DNA from: a virus
Strand: one strand, 5' to 3'
Length of the DNA stretch: 25,502 nt
IMG/VR virus record: IMGVR_UViG_3300025652_000485
Coordinates: 1-25,502 of that record
The notes under the pieces are model-generated. The model was not told the DNA's origin. It worked only from the letters and a program-made list of their open reading frames with translations, and ran no database searches. Each line of letters begins with the position of its first letter. Within the stretch, counting starts at the first letter, position 1. Shown here piece by piece: positions 1-7,924 of this stretch. The position numbers were made by a program, and so were the translations under genes.

Positions 1-64
1 ATCCTGTTAGATCAGGGTACTCTGTTGGTATGTTCCAATCAGGATCTAACCGGTCAATGTCCAT
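1..64 (-). CDS. Start of probable family A DNA polymerase with 3'-5' exonuclease (partial)
   Basis: The reading frame starts at ATG 64 and runs off the left edge. Its 21 visible residues include NIPTEYPDLTG. In many phage family A DNA polymerases a W-x-P-P-T-E-x-P-D-L stretch comes just before the first exonuclease motif (AIDLET), so this is probably the replicative polymerase. The start lies 4 bases after the stop of the preceding leftward gene, fitting the same operon, and the replication genes upstream support the call. Only the N-terminus is visible and no catalytic residue is present, so the identification is inference from a short motif and context. Confidence 0.5.
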   Translation of the reverse strand, partial: MDIDRLDPDWNIPTEYPDLTG

Positions 65-68
65 CCGA

Positions 69-959
69 TCAAGATAGTTGATCGTTGACTTGTCTTTTCG
101 ATCTCTTGCCATAGGCTTTCCTTGCTAATTTTGTACTCTTTGGAACGTGCTTACTACAGAACTTCTTTTGTCTACCAACTAACGGGAGCCCACAAGGCTT
201 GCCGTTGCGACCATCAATCTTCTGACATGTCTTTGTCCCAACATATGGCTCATACTCAGTACCGAACAAAGCATTGAGCCCAGGCTCTAGGTATGCGGCT
301 AAACGCTTGCGGGTCATGGGCCTAGGTTTAGGAGTATACTTCGCCATGGCATCTAATTCGTCCAACGTAGCAATCTTTAAAAGCTCTTTATAAACTTCAA
401 GAACACCTTTTTCAGCCAAGTATTTCTTTTCTCGCTCGGCAAACTCTTTGGCATACTTCGTTGCTTCATTCACCCATTTCTTTGTTTCCACATCTTGAAT
501 TGTACCATCCCAAACAGGAGGCTCTTCCTCTATCTCTACCTCCACCACCACTCCTTCTGGTGGAACATCGGGGGAAACTCGCCCAGCAAAATCGTCCACC
601 CAATCGTCAGAAAGCGTGTCATCGGGGGAAACTCGCCCGGTTCCCCACCTAATATCCAACAACTCTCCCGGCTCCATGTATCTATCTGCAACCTCCGCAG
701 ACAGGGCGGCATACCCGACCTTATCGACCCACGAATCTGTATGGTTTATGTCCACCAACAGCCGGCTCGTCTTCAACCAATCCATCATCAGACCAACATG
801 CATCGGGGTTATACAACCATGAGTGCCGAGAGCCGATTTAACAATTGTGTCCCATCCAATGGATATAGTGGTGAAAGAGTTCAACACATCTCCATACTCA
901 TCCTGTCTATCGCCGTTGATCTTGTCTAAGGCGCTGTCTACTACATCATCTCTATTCAT
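69..959 (-). CDS. DUF6378-like phage protein with C-terminal Cys-rich domain
   Basis: 296 residues. The N-terminal 100 residues (RQDEYGDVLNSF, then LMMDWLKTSRL and DSWVDKVGYAAL) match the pattern of the phage family DUF6378, a short helical domain of unknown function often near replication or nucleotide genes. The middle is acidic and low in complexity and holds two copies of GRVSPD. A 60-residue C-terminal part has CQKIDGRNGKPCGLPL and FCSKH, which could bind zinc, and ends in a basic tail. The start overlaps the stop of the helicase gene by 4 bases (ATGA), so it is in the same operon. The domain fusion and the acidic linker are unusual; the function is unknown. Confidence 0.75.
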   Translation of the reverse strand: MNRDDVVDSALDKINGDRQDEYGDVLNSFTTISIGWDTIVKSALGTHGCITPMHVGLMMDWLKTSRLLVDINHTDSWVDKVGYAALSAEVADRYMEPGELLDIRWGTGRVSPDDTLSDDWVDDFAGRVSPDVPPEGVVVEVEIEEEPPVWDGTIQDVETKKWVNEATKYAKEFAEREKKYLAEKGVLEVYKELLKIATLDELDAMAKYTPKPRPMTRKRLAAYLEPGLNALFGTEYEPYVGTKTCQKIDGRNGKPCGLPLVGRQKKFCSKHVPKSTKLARKAYGKRSKRQVNDQLS

Positions 960-2479
960 AGCTGGTACTTATACCTCTTATCTGTATCTAGTATGTGCAA
1001 TTCCTTCCGGGCGCGTGTTATGCCCACATAGAATGCCCGATGTTCGTCATCTGGATGTTTGCTTTGAGCGCACACTCTTGGTATCCCTAGGTACACTACG
1101 CAATTATCGTCTTCTCCTCCCTTCATGGCATGAAAAGTTGATACTTTAAGGCGAGGGGGTTGGGTGATGTCTTCCCCTCGTCTTTCAATTGACCGGACGT
1201 ATAGCTTCTGTTCCTTACCAAACCGTGCCACATCCATCGCATCCGTATATAACGGAGCAATCATTCCATAATCACGCACCAAGGTTTCGTAATCCAACAT
1301 CGCTTCTGGGTCCGCAGCGTCTAACAATCTAGCAGAGCCCCGCTTTACAACAGCATAGTCTCCCTGCTTTGGTACAGACGCATACATCTTCTTAACGCGG
1401 CGCAACGACAGAGGGTTACCTGCTTGCAGATCGCGCCAAGCAACGATCACATCTACTGCATCTGGGTTGATCGAAGGCCGACCCTTAACACTGTACAGGT
1501 ATCCGTCTTCCCTTAAAGACTCTGCAAACTCACGCACAAAACTGTTGGTCCTAGCCATGATTGTCCACGAACCCTTGTGGTACGGAATTGTGTGCCGGCT
1601 TAGGTGGTATTCAACCAAGCCTTCTTCCTCCATGGGTAGAAACTCTTTCTCAATCCGGTTGTCGATCCGCTTTACAATCTGCTGAGACAAAGACCAAACG
1701 GCCCGAGGCAACCGGTACGACTGTGAAAGGATTGTCTTGTTGTCTGTCGCATTGATAAAACGATTAACATCAACGCCGGTCCATCGGTGAATGGCTTGGT
1801 CATCGTCCCCTGCATACACCACATTCTCCGCGTTGGCCTTCATGTGATCCACCATCTCCCATTGCAAGGGAGTAAGATCTTGGGCCTCGTCCACAATCAG
1901 CAGCTTCAAGTACGGTGGTTCTACGTTCAGGTACTGTTCAATCAGATCAACGAAGTCCATCTTACCGAACTTGCTTTTGTACAAAGCAACACTGACCTCG
2001 ATCTGCTTCATCTTTGGAAACGATAGATCCCAATCCTCAGCCTCGTTGAACTCTTGCTCCATTGCAATCAACCTGTACCTGGACCGGTCGATCAACTGAA
2101 TGTACTTGCCGCCGTCACCGCCAATGGCAGGGATCAGGATGCCGTCATCAGGTGCGGCGCCTTCTGCATTATCAAACGACAAACCCAGACCATGACCCAG
2201 CTTGCGCCAATCGTCCTTGGCTAGCATGTCACCAGATACCAAACCCAAAGCGCGGAACCCAATCGAGTGCAGGGTGCGGAAGTAAGGCAGACGTTTCTCG
2301 TCAAACCCAAACTTGCCACACGACCGCTCAACGGCCTCTTGTACGGCCTTCTTTGTAAAGGACATGAACCCTATCTGTTCAGGGTCAACACCGTCCTCTA
2401 GGGCTTCTTGTACGCGCTGTATAAGGCTGTACGTTTTACCACACCCAGGCGGACCTAAGAGCATCTCCTCGGACATCAC
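956..2479 (-). CDS. UvrD/PcrA-like superfamily 1A DNA helicase
   Basis: 507 residues. It should unwind DNA 3'-5' using ATP during phage replication or repair. Visible motifs in order are: Walker A GPPGCGKT (residues 9-16), Walker B LLIVDEAQD, motif III VYAGDDDQAIHRW, motif IV SQSYRLP, motif V STFHAMKGGEDD and motif VI FYVGITRARKEL. At about 500 residues it is shorter than cellular UvrD (about 720), as in other phage versions, with reduced 1B/2B insertions. Its start overlaps the stop of the HTH gene by 4 bases, so translation is probably coupled. The helicase fold is certain; the exact role in replication is inferred from the neighbours. Confidence 0.93.
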   Translation of the reverse strand: MMSEEMLLGPPGCGKTYSLIQRVQEALEDGVDPEQIGFMSFTKKAVQEAVERSCGKFGFDEKRLPYFRTLHSIGFRALGLVSGDMLAKDDWRKLGHGLGLSFDNAEGAAPDDGILIPAIGGDGGKYIQLIDRSRYRLIAMEQEFNEAEDWDLSFPKMKQIEVSVALYKSKFGKMDFVDLIEQYLNVEPPYLKLLIVDEAQDLTPLQWEMVDHMKANAENVVYAGDDDQAIHRWTGVDVNRFINATDNKTILSQSYRLPRAVWSLSQQIVKRIDNRIEKEFLPMEEEGLVEYHLSRHTIPYHKGSWTIMARTNSFVREFAESLREDGYLYSVKGRPSINPDAVDVIVAWRDLQAGNPLSLRRVKKMYASVPKQGDYAVVKRGSARLLDAADPEAMLDYETLVRDYGMIAPLYTDAMDVARFGKEQKLYVRSIERRGEDITQPPRLKVSTFHAMKGGEDDNCVVYLGIPRVCAQSKHPDDEHRAFYVGITRARKELHILDTDKRYKYQL

Positions 2480-2697
2480 TCTTTACCGCGTGGACGTTGA
2501 GCCAGCCACTCCAGAACTTCTTCCTCGACCCAACGGGTGGCGCTGTTCTTATCGCCCTTGCCCGGTCCAAGATATATGGGTTGTGGAAAGATGTCCTCGC
2601 TTACCCACTTGTAAATGGTGGAATGGGATACCCCCAACCACTCGGTTATTTCCGCAATCTTCAGCAGCTTTCGTTGTTCAGAAGGGGATGTCATCAC
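2476..2697 (-). CDS. AlpA/excisionase-like helix-turn-helix protein
   Basis: 73 residues. The protein is a compact winged helix-turn-helix of the MerR-like AlpA/excisionase type: LLKIAEITEWLGVSHSTIYKWV is the HTH, followed by a wing with FPQPIYLG and the final helix RWVEEEVLEWLAQRP. Such proteins bind DNA as regulators or as directionality factors. No integrase is visible nearby, so a regulatory or origin-binding role is more likely than excision. The gene overlaps the end of the primase gene by 20 bases and the start of the helicase gene by 4. Confidence 0.85.
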   Translation of the reverse strand: MMTSPSEQRKLLKIAEITEWLGVSHSTIYKWVSEDIFPQPIYLGPGKGDKNSATRWVEEEVLEWLAQRPRGKE

Positions 2698-4210
2698 TAA
2701 ACTCCTTTGGTTCCAGTTTTATTTCTTCATCTTCAAATGCCGGCACATGCCAGACACGTAATTGTTTTCGACTTCCGTCATCTTTTTTAATATTCTTTTT
2801 AAGGTAGCACTCCCCTCCATCATTCAGCGTCTTCAACTGTTCCTGTATGTGAACCGCTTTGTAATGTGTGAACTGCCTGTTCTTGAGAAACTGTTCCAAG
2901 CCAGCCATCGTAAAGTACGTCACGCCGTCCTCGGTCCACGGCTTGCCCATCTCCATTTCTTCTGGGGACAAAGCCCTAATCCGACTTGTGCAAAACGTCT
3001 TCAGCATCTCATGAAACTGCCCCTTGATCGTGAGTTCCGGAGGGACATCTATGGTGACCGAGTTCTTCATCAGAGTGTTGATTGCAACCTGCCAATCTTG
3101 TGGCTTAACTTGAGGCGGCATGAAGTTGAGTTGCTCCATGCATGACCGCTGCCAAAGACCTTGGTTCTGCAATTGCTCAACAGTTAACTGTAGCCGCTGA
3201 CCATCTACATCCATGAAGTAATGCCGAGGCTCTGATAACATGACTGTCAAACCACCAAGGTTGGCCCGATCTGGGGCCGAGTTACCCACACCAAACTGGC
3301 GCGACTTGCAGATCTGTACATCACAGTGATCTTTTAACGGACACACACTGCATTGCAGGAAGTACTCTTTCTTCATCAACGATTTCTGCAACGCAACGAT
3401 CTCAGTTGCCTCAAGGGCAGGGCTGCATAACGTCCTGTTGTATTCTTCGTGATGCTTCTTCCAATTGTCAGGCCACTTCAACCGGCAGTACACGCCAACA
3501 TTAAACATAAACGTGTTCCGGTGTTCAGTAACAGAGCCCTGCCCAGTAATGATCTCCAAGCAGTACGGCCCGTCAGTAAAGTGTGTTCTCTCTCCACCAA
3601 ACTGAAGTTCATTTAACTCTGGAATGTCTATCCTTGCTGCATCAACCGCAGCAAAGAACTGCGCCATGTCCATAGCTTCGCCCTTCTTATCCAAGGCATA
3701 GCGTGTGGTTACATCACCACCAAAGTAAGGCATGTTTATAAAGTTGCCCACATCGCCACGCTCCGCCAAGATAGTGTCCTGCTTTGGAAAGATCTCACAA
3801 CCGGAGAACCCCAAGGCAACAGACATCTCGGTCAGATACTCTCGAACCATGGCCGCTTGCTCCCACTGCTTGAGAAACAAATAGAGGTGGGCGCCGCCCG
3901 ACTTGGAACGACACAACACCAGGGGCAACCCTAGCTTTTGAACCTTGGCATTTAACTCCACCAAGTTGAGATCATAGGTATCAATGTCCAGAGCCCCGAA
4001 CATGCACAGATTATCTTGGGTAATAGGTATAGATCCCACACCCTGACGGCCCTCAATGTGATCCTGTACTAACTCAGCGGTCAAAGGACCGCGAACAATC
4101 ATACTCTTCGCCTCGGCTTTGCCGTTGCGTCCAACTCTGCCTACAGTGGTTGTACCGTGCGCCGCTATCGATCCGCAGAACGCATCCATTAACTTTTTTG
4201 CTTGAGACAT
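2678..4210 (-). CDS. Archaeo-eukaryotic-type primase (TOTE/PrimPol-like)
   Basis: 510 residues. The N-terminal half looks like an AEP-superfamily primase, close to the TOTE conflict-system type. It has metal-binding D75-I-D77 (ALDIDTYD), the SGGAH motif (104-108, nucleotide binding) and GNFINMPYFGGD (155-166). A second region has C262, C287, C290, C296 and C301, which could hold an Fe-S cluster or zinc as in primase C-terminal domains. The C-terminus ends in SDDIPF, very like the tip of bacterial SSB. The product would synthesise primers or copy DNA. The start is ATG 4210 with AGGAGG at 4215-4220. The ribosome binding site directly follows an intrinsic terminator, leaving no room for a separate promoter. 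Confidence 0.85.
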   Translation of the reverse strand: MSQAKKLMDAFCGSIAAHGTTTVGRVGRNGKAEAKSMIVRGPLTAELVQDHIEGRQGVGSIPITQDNLCMFGALDIDTYDLNLVELNAKVQKLGLPLVLCRSKSGGAHLYLFLKQWEQAAMVREYLTEMSVALGFSGCEIFPKQDTILAERGDVGNFINMPYFGGDVTTRYALDKKGEAMDMAQFFAAVDAARIDIPELNELQFGGERTHFTDGPYCLEIITGQGSVTEHRNTFMFNVGVYCRLKWPDNWKKHHEEYNRTLCSPALEATEIVALQKSLMKKEYFLQCSVCPLKDHCDVQICKSRQFGVGNSAPDRANLGGLTVMLSEPRHYFMDVDGQRLQLTVEQLQNQGLWQRSCMEQLNFMPPQVKPQDWQVAINTLMKNSVTIDVPPELTIKGQFHEMLKTFCTSRIRALSPEEMEMGKPWTEDGVTYFTMAGLEQFLKNRQFTHYKAVHIQEQLKTLNDGGECYLKKNIKKDDGSRKQLRVWHVPAFEDEEIKLEPKEFSDDIPF

Positions 4211-4220
4211 AATCCCTCCT

Positions 4221-4252
4221 AAAAAAATCGCGCTAACCCGGCTAGCGCGATT
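4221..4252 (-). terminator. Intrinsic terminator/attenuator before the primase gene
   Basis: A perfect 10-bp stem (4226-4235 with 4243-4252, loop acccggc) is followed on the minus strand by a run of seven T residues, two of them in the stem. It lies between the SSB-like gene and the primase gene and abuts the primase ribosome binding site at 4213-4220. It should reduce transcription from the SSB-like gene into the primase-helicase genes. Confidence 0.88.
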
Positions 4253-4266
4253 CTTTATTCACTTTT

Positions 4267-5085
4267 TTAGAAAGGGATTTCATTGTCCTTGTATGGCGCT
4301 CCAGTTGCGTTGCCAGATCCTTCGGGATTAACTGTGGGATCCGCAGCGGCCTTTACTTCTCCAGCTAGAATAGAGTCTCGGAAGTCTTTAGCCGCCAAGA
4401 AAAGGTGACGATCTTCTGGAGGTACTAAACCAACAGGTTCCGTGGCCCAGTTGTTCCACGTTCCTTTGTCGTTGGTTTCTTCCACGGAATACATACGCCA
4501 GATCGTAGCAAACACAGCAGGTACAGCAAGTTGCCCTGTTTTTGGGTTCTTAACCTTTTGCATAGAGATTTTAGTCTTCCACTGCCGGCTGATTTTCAGG
4601 CTAGCAGACTTCATGTCAATGATAGCTGGTTGATAGGATCCTTCATCATCCAAAACCAAACAGAAATGTTGGTCCGACTTGATGAGTTCGTTGCCGTTGG
4701 GCAGTATTTCTTTCATACCCTCTCGTCTGGTCTGGTTAATCAACGGATCACCAGTAGGAACTTTGCCCTTAAACCCGCCACCCAAATCAATAGGCACAAA
4801 CTCCAAGTACTCCGTTGTTTGATAACACGGGATAACTTTTATACCCTCTTCGCCGGGCCAGTACTGACCAGTAACGGTGTTAAACACATCACCCTGTTCA
4901 GAGCCGGGAATAAACTCAGGCTTTTTCTTGTTGATCTGAGGGCTCATAGGCTGAAGCAAGCGAACAAACGGGATCGCCATCTCGTCACTACTAAATGAGG
5001 CACCTTCACCTGCGGTTTCAAAGATATCGTCAAGAATATCTGTGCTTAACTCTGCACTTTTTTTATTAGCTACTGCGTTACCCAT
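4267..5085 (-). CDS. Phage single-stranded DNA-binding-like protein
   Basis: 272 residues from ATG 5085, chosen over an upstream in-frame start at 5139 because it has AGGA about 10 bases ahead and opens the conserved part of the protein. After a short Lys-rich N-terminus come ASFSSDEMAIPFVRLLQPMSPQ, an oligonucleotide-binding-like beta-rich core (EGIKVIPCY through FATIWRMYSV) and a disordered tail ending in DNEIPF, like the acidic tip of SSB proteins. Many marine phages have this family in their replication block. The SSB role rests on the tail and the position beside primase and helicase. The gene overlaps the preceding gene by 8 bases. Confidence 0.65.
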   Translation of the reverse strand: MGNAVANKKSAELSTDILDDIFETAGEGASFSSDEMAIPFVRLLQPMSPQINKKKPEFIPGSEQGDVFNTVTGQYWPGEEGIKVIPCYQTTEYLEFVPIDLGGGFKGKVPTGDPLINQTRREGMKEILPNGNELIKSDQHFCLVLDDEGSYQPAIIDMKSASLKISRQWKTKISMQKVKNPKTGQLAVPAVFATIWRMYSVEETNDKGTWNNWATEPVGLVPPEDRHLFLAAKDFRDSILAGEVKAAADPTVNPEGSGNATGAPYKDNEIPF

Positions 5086-5281
5086 TTTTCTTTTCCTGTT
5101 CTTTAATCTGACGTTCAATTTCTTGCTCTTCAAGAGCATCTTCTGCTTTCTGGATCATCTGATCCTCAATGACTTGATCCTCATCAAAATCTGTCTCGTC
5201 ATTGTCCATGAAACCACCGTACTCATCAGTGTGGTCTTCATCATCCATCTCTTCTAACATTTTATTCTTAATCGCACCCAT
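5078..5281 (-). CDS. Small acidic coiled-coil protein
   Basis: 67 residues. The first 45 residues are strongly acidic (LEEMDDEDHTDEYGG, DNDETDFDEDQ). The C-terminal half is a charged helix likely to form a coiled coil (QKAEDALEEQEIERQIKEQEKK). I do not recognise a family. The start overlaps the stop of the previous gene (TAATG) and has GAGG upstream. The highly negative charge and the place between two genes beside the SSB-like protein suggest a DNA-mimic or partner protein, but that is speculation. Confidence 0.75.
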   Translation of the reverse strand: MGAIKNKMLEEMDDEDHTDEYGGFMDNDETDFDEDQVIEDQMIQKAEDALEEQEIERQIKEQEKKNG

Positions 5282-5841
5282 TATACTTTCCTCTTAATTT
5301 CTGCTGCTGTTTGAACAAACGCTCCGAACATGTCCAAATCGATGTGCTTACCTGCTGTTACCCGCTCTTTTACAAAAGCCTTGAGTGTTGAAGCGTGGAT
5401 GTGTGTCTTGGTCCGCGGATCAAAACCCTTCTCCTGCAACTGCCCAACAAGATTGCCGGCAATGTTGTCTTCGCCCTTACCAAACGTCACAACGACATCG
5501 TTCTTAATGATACCGTCCAGACCATTTTCTCTAAGCCAAGCAAATGCTTCTTCTTTGCGCGGAACAGGAATAGATGCGTGTACTACAGGCTTACAAGCAA
5601 CCGAGGCGCCCTCAACTTCTATCTTTTCCACACCCATTTCATCCATTAAACTAGGGATGCGGTCATGAGTGATACGCTTACGCTGTTCCTTCAGGATTTT
5701 AAGGTGTTCTTCCCAATCATTGATCTCTTTATCAAGTTGGGTGACCTGTTTCACCATTTCAGATAGGTTTTTGCCTACCTCTGCATCAACACCGGCCAAC
5801 GCTTGGCTCGTGTCAAACATGTCATCGAATATGTCTTCCAT
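5281..5841 (-). CDS. Conserved phage coiled-coil protein, replication block
   Basis: 186 residues. An N-terminal coiled coil (about residues 18-60: KNLSEMVKQVTQLDKEINDW onward) leads into DRIPSLMDEMGVEKIEVEG, then a mixed alpha/beta domain with the characteristic IPVPRKEEAFAWLRENGLDGIIKNDVVVTFGKGED and HASTLKAFVKE segments. This architecture is widespread in phages, usually near SSB, recombination or replication genes, without a known function. AGAGG precedes the start. It is the first gene of the leftward replication operon and is divergent from the SNF2 helicase gene, so its promoter should lie within 5842-5917, although no clear minus-strand hexamers are visible there. Confidence 0.8.
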   Translation of the reverse strand: MEDIFDDMFDTSQALAGVDAEVGKNLSEMVKQVTQLDKEINDWEEHLKILKEQRKRITHDRIPSLMDEMGVEKIEVEGASVACKPVVHASIPVPRKEEAFAWLRENGLDGIIKNDVVVTFGKGEDNIAGNLVGQLQEKGFDPRTKTHIHASTLKAFVKERVTAGKHIDLDMFGAFVQTAAEIKRKV

Positions 5842-5867
5842 TAAAGTACATCCTCTTCAGGGTTAAG

Positions 5868-5896
5868 TTGACACAACCATTTTTGTGCCGTATTTT
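5868..5896 (+). promoter_or_regulatory. Sigma70-type promoter for the SNF2 helicase gene
   Basis: A perfect -35 box TTGACA (5868-5873) and a -10 box TATTTT (5891-5896) are separated by 17 bases. Transcription would start near 5903, a few bases before the ribosome binding site GGGAGGAA (5906-5913) and ATG 5918, giving a very short leader. Confidence 0.7.
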
Positions 5897-5917
5897 GGAG
5901 TATATGGGAGGAACGAT

Positions 5918-7372
5918 ATGACAGTCAACTATAAATTCAAAACGAAACCGTATGACCACCAACGAACCGCATTGAATGCTGCTGGACAGAAAGATTTCTT
6001 TGGGTTCTTTATGGAAATGGGCACCGGCAAATCTAAAGTTCTCATTGATAACATGGGACAGTTGTTCTTGGAAGGTAAGATCAACTTCGCCCTGGTGATA
6101 GCGCCAAAGGGCGTGTATCGAAACTGGGTAGCTAAGGAAATACCTCAACACATGTCGGATGATGTACCGCTGCGAATGATTCGTTGGGTAGCATCGCCAA
6201 ACAAGAAACAGACAGAAGAAATACGATCAATACAAAAAGGTTTTGCTGGGCTCACCGTGTTTGTCATGAACGTGGAGGCTTTTTCCTCAACGAAGGGGCA
6301 GCGTGTAGGAAAGTGGATGTCAAAACATCTAGGCAAGCACGGCTTGATTGCCATTGATGAAAGCACCACCATCAAAAACCCCAAGGCCAAAAGAACCAAA
6401 GCACTCATGGATATATCTGATGGGTTCTCATACAAAAGACTACTGACCGGCTCACCAATCACCAAGTCTCCTCTCGATATCTACTCGCAAGCAGAGTTTC
6501 TGCAACGAGGTATGCTAGGTGATTCGTATTGGGCGTTCCAAGGCCGGTATGCGATAACCAAACAACAGAAGATGGGCGCCAGATCGTTTACTCAGATCGT
6601 AGGCTATCGATATCTGGATGAACTAACAGAACGAATCAGTTCCTTCAGCTACCGTGTTCTTAAAAAAGAATGCCTAGACCTGCCAGACAAGACATACACC
6701 GTCAGGTATGTACAACTGACGCCAGAACAAACCAAAATGTACAACGATATCTCTCGACAGGCCATGGTTCTGCTAAACAATGGTGAATTGGTCAGCGCAC
6801 CCGCAGTAATTACACAGCTTTTGCGCCTACAACAGATCCTGTCAGGCCATATCAAGACAGACGAAGGAGACATCGAGTACTTTCCAACCAAAAGAACAGA
6901 CGCACTCAAAGAAATAATGTCAGAACACGATGGCAAAGCAATTGTCTGGTCGCGGTTCCGTCATGACATCAAGTCCATTGTTGCAATGTTGAACAAAGAG
7001 TTTGGACTTGGGGCCGCAGCGGCATACTTTGGAGACACTCCGGACGATGAGCGTCTGGCTATCGTGCAAAACTTTCAAGACCCCAACCACCCACTGAAAT
7101 ACTTTGTGGGCAACCCAGCTACCGCTGGTTACGGTCTGACTTTGACCGAGGCCAACCTTGTGGTATACTATGCCAATGACTTCAACTTGGAAACACGGAT
7201 CCAAAGTGAAGACCGGGCGCACCGCATCGGACAGAAAAACCCCGTGACCTATATTGATCTGATCTCAGAAGGCACAATAGACGAACGTATCGTTGAAGCA
7301 CTCAGAAACAAGATCAACATAGGCGCATTAGTATTAGGAGAGAAAGCAAGAGAATGGCTAAAACTTACTTAG
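5918..7372 (+). CDS. SNF2-family superfamily 2 helicase/translocase
   Basis: 484 residues from ATG 5918, chosen over an upstream GTG at 5885 because of the strong GGGAGGAA site and the promoter layout. The protein has Q-motif-like PYDHQ, Walker A MGTGKS (34-39), the DEAD-box equivalent IDEST (146-150), TGSPI (motif III), and in the C-terminal lobe GYGLTLTEANLVVYYA (motif V) and the SNF2 hallmark QSEDRAHRIGQ (motif VI). It should translocate on double-stranded DNA using ATP and may remodel protein-DNA complexes, branches or forks. It is the only early gene here on the plus strand and has its own promoter. Confidence 0.93.
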   Translation: MTVNYKFKTKPYDHQRTALNAAGQKDFFGFFMEMGTGKSKVLIDNMGQLFLEGKINFALVIAPKGVYRNWVAKEIPQHMSDDVPLRMIRWVASPNKKQTEEIRSIQKGFAGLTVFVMNVEAFSSTKGQRVGKWMSKHLGKHGLIAIDESTTIKNPKAKRTKALMDISDGFSYKRLLTGSPITKSPLDIYSQAEFLQRGMLGDSYWAFQGRYAITKQQKMGARSFTQIVGYRYLDELTERISSFSYRVLKKECLDLPDKTYTVRYVQLTPEQTKMYNDISRQAMVLLNNGELVSAPAVITQLLRLQQILSGHIKTDEGDIEYFPTKRTDALKEIMSEHDGKAIVWSRFRHDIKSIVAMLNKEFGLGAAAAYFGDTPDDERLAIVQNFQDPNHPLKYFVGNPATAGYGLTLTEANLVVYYANDFNLETRIQSEDRAHRIGQKNPVTYIDLISEGTIDERIVEALRNKINIGALVLGEKAREWLKLT

Positions 7373-7629
7373 AACTACAGGCAAAAGAAGTAGCGAAAGA
7401 AATGGTAGATGCCATGGTTGAAACCATGGTGGATAAGAAACGCCAGTTGCGAACAATCGATAGTGGAGCCCAAGTTATATCCAAGCAAACAGGGTTGGAC
7501 TTAGATGTATCAAAGGCGTTGCTTAAATCTATGAACGGTAACAACGTTACCCAGATCAGAGGCTACTCAAAAGAACCAGAGCATTTAAGAAAGTCCAAGA
7601 TTGGCAAGTCCAATGAACCCAAAAGATAA
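7354..7629 (+). CDS. Small phage protein downstream of the SNF2 gene
   Basis: 91 residues, starting inside the last 19 bases of the SNF2 gene, with AGGAGAG about 10 bases ahead. The protein is mostly helical and basic: a helix EVAKEMVDAMVETMVDKKRQL, a possible small HTH (ISKQTGLDLDVSKALLKSM), and a basic tail. I do not recognise the family. The overlap suggests coupled translation with the helicase. Confidence 0.75.
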   Translation: MAKTYLELQAKEVAKEMVDAMVETMVDKKRQLRTIDSGAQVISKQTGLDLDVSKALLKSMNGNNVTQIRGYSKEPEHLRKSKIGKSNEPKR

Positions 7630-7756
7630 AGTTATAGAGTTCCCCAAGCTGTCGGAAATCGACCGGCAGTTTGAGGAACTTGAACGTCAACGGGAACTTA
7701 TCCTGAAGCAGAAGGCTGAGATATTTCGGACGGATAAGTTACCAATTGACAGGTAG
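7613..7756 (+). CDS. 47-residue coiled-coil peptide
   Basis: A 47-residue frame starting at ATG 7613 and overlapping the end of the preceding gene by 17 bases. The peptide begins MNPKDKVIEFPKLSEI and continues as one charged helix with heptad-like spacing (FEELERQRELILKQKAEIF). There is no strong ribosome binding site, so translation would depend on coupling. It is too small for domain assignment. It is convergent with another 47-residue coiled-coil gene 8 bases away on the opposite strand. Confidence 0.5.
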   Translation: MNPKDKVIEFPKLSEIDRQFEELERQRELILKQKAEIFRTDKLPIDR

Positions 7757-7764
7757 AATCACCC

Positions 7765-7908
7765 TCACTGAAATATTGAGGCTGTCTTGTCGCGGAACTT
7801 CTCAAGGAACTCCCGCAACTCTTTGTTCTCTGCTTGCAGCCTTTTTATTTCAGAGTTAGCAGCCTTTAACTCTAAAATTAATGCACTGTATTCTTCTCTG
7901 TTGATCAT
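7765..7908 (-). CDS. 47-residue leucine-zipper-like peptide
   Basis: Reading from ATG 7908 to TGA 7765, the frame gives MINREEYSALILELKAANSE followed by IKRLQAENKELREFLEKF, a clean heptad coiled coil with an N at a core position, as in leucine zippers. AAGGA lies about 13 bases before the start. It is the last gene of the long leftward operon, 16 bases after the DpdA-like gene. Function is unknown; dimerisation is likely from the sequence pattern. Confidence 0.6.
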   Translation of the reverse strand: MINREEYSALILELKAANSEIKRLQAENKELREFLEKFRDKTASIFQ

Positions 7909-7924
7909 TACTCATCAGTCCTTT

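Noticed and set aside
7757-7790. Bidirectional terminator between the convergent small genes
   Set aside because: Only a 5-bp CCTCA/TGAGG stem and no T tract on either side.
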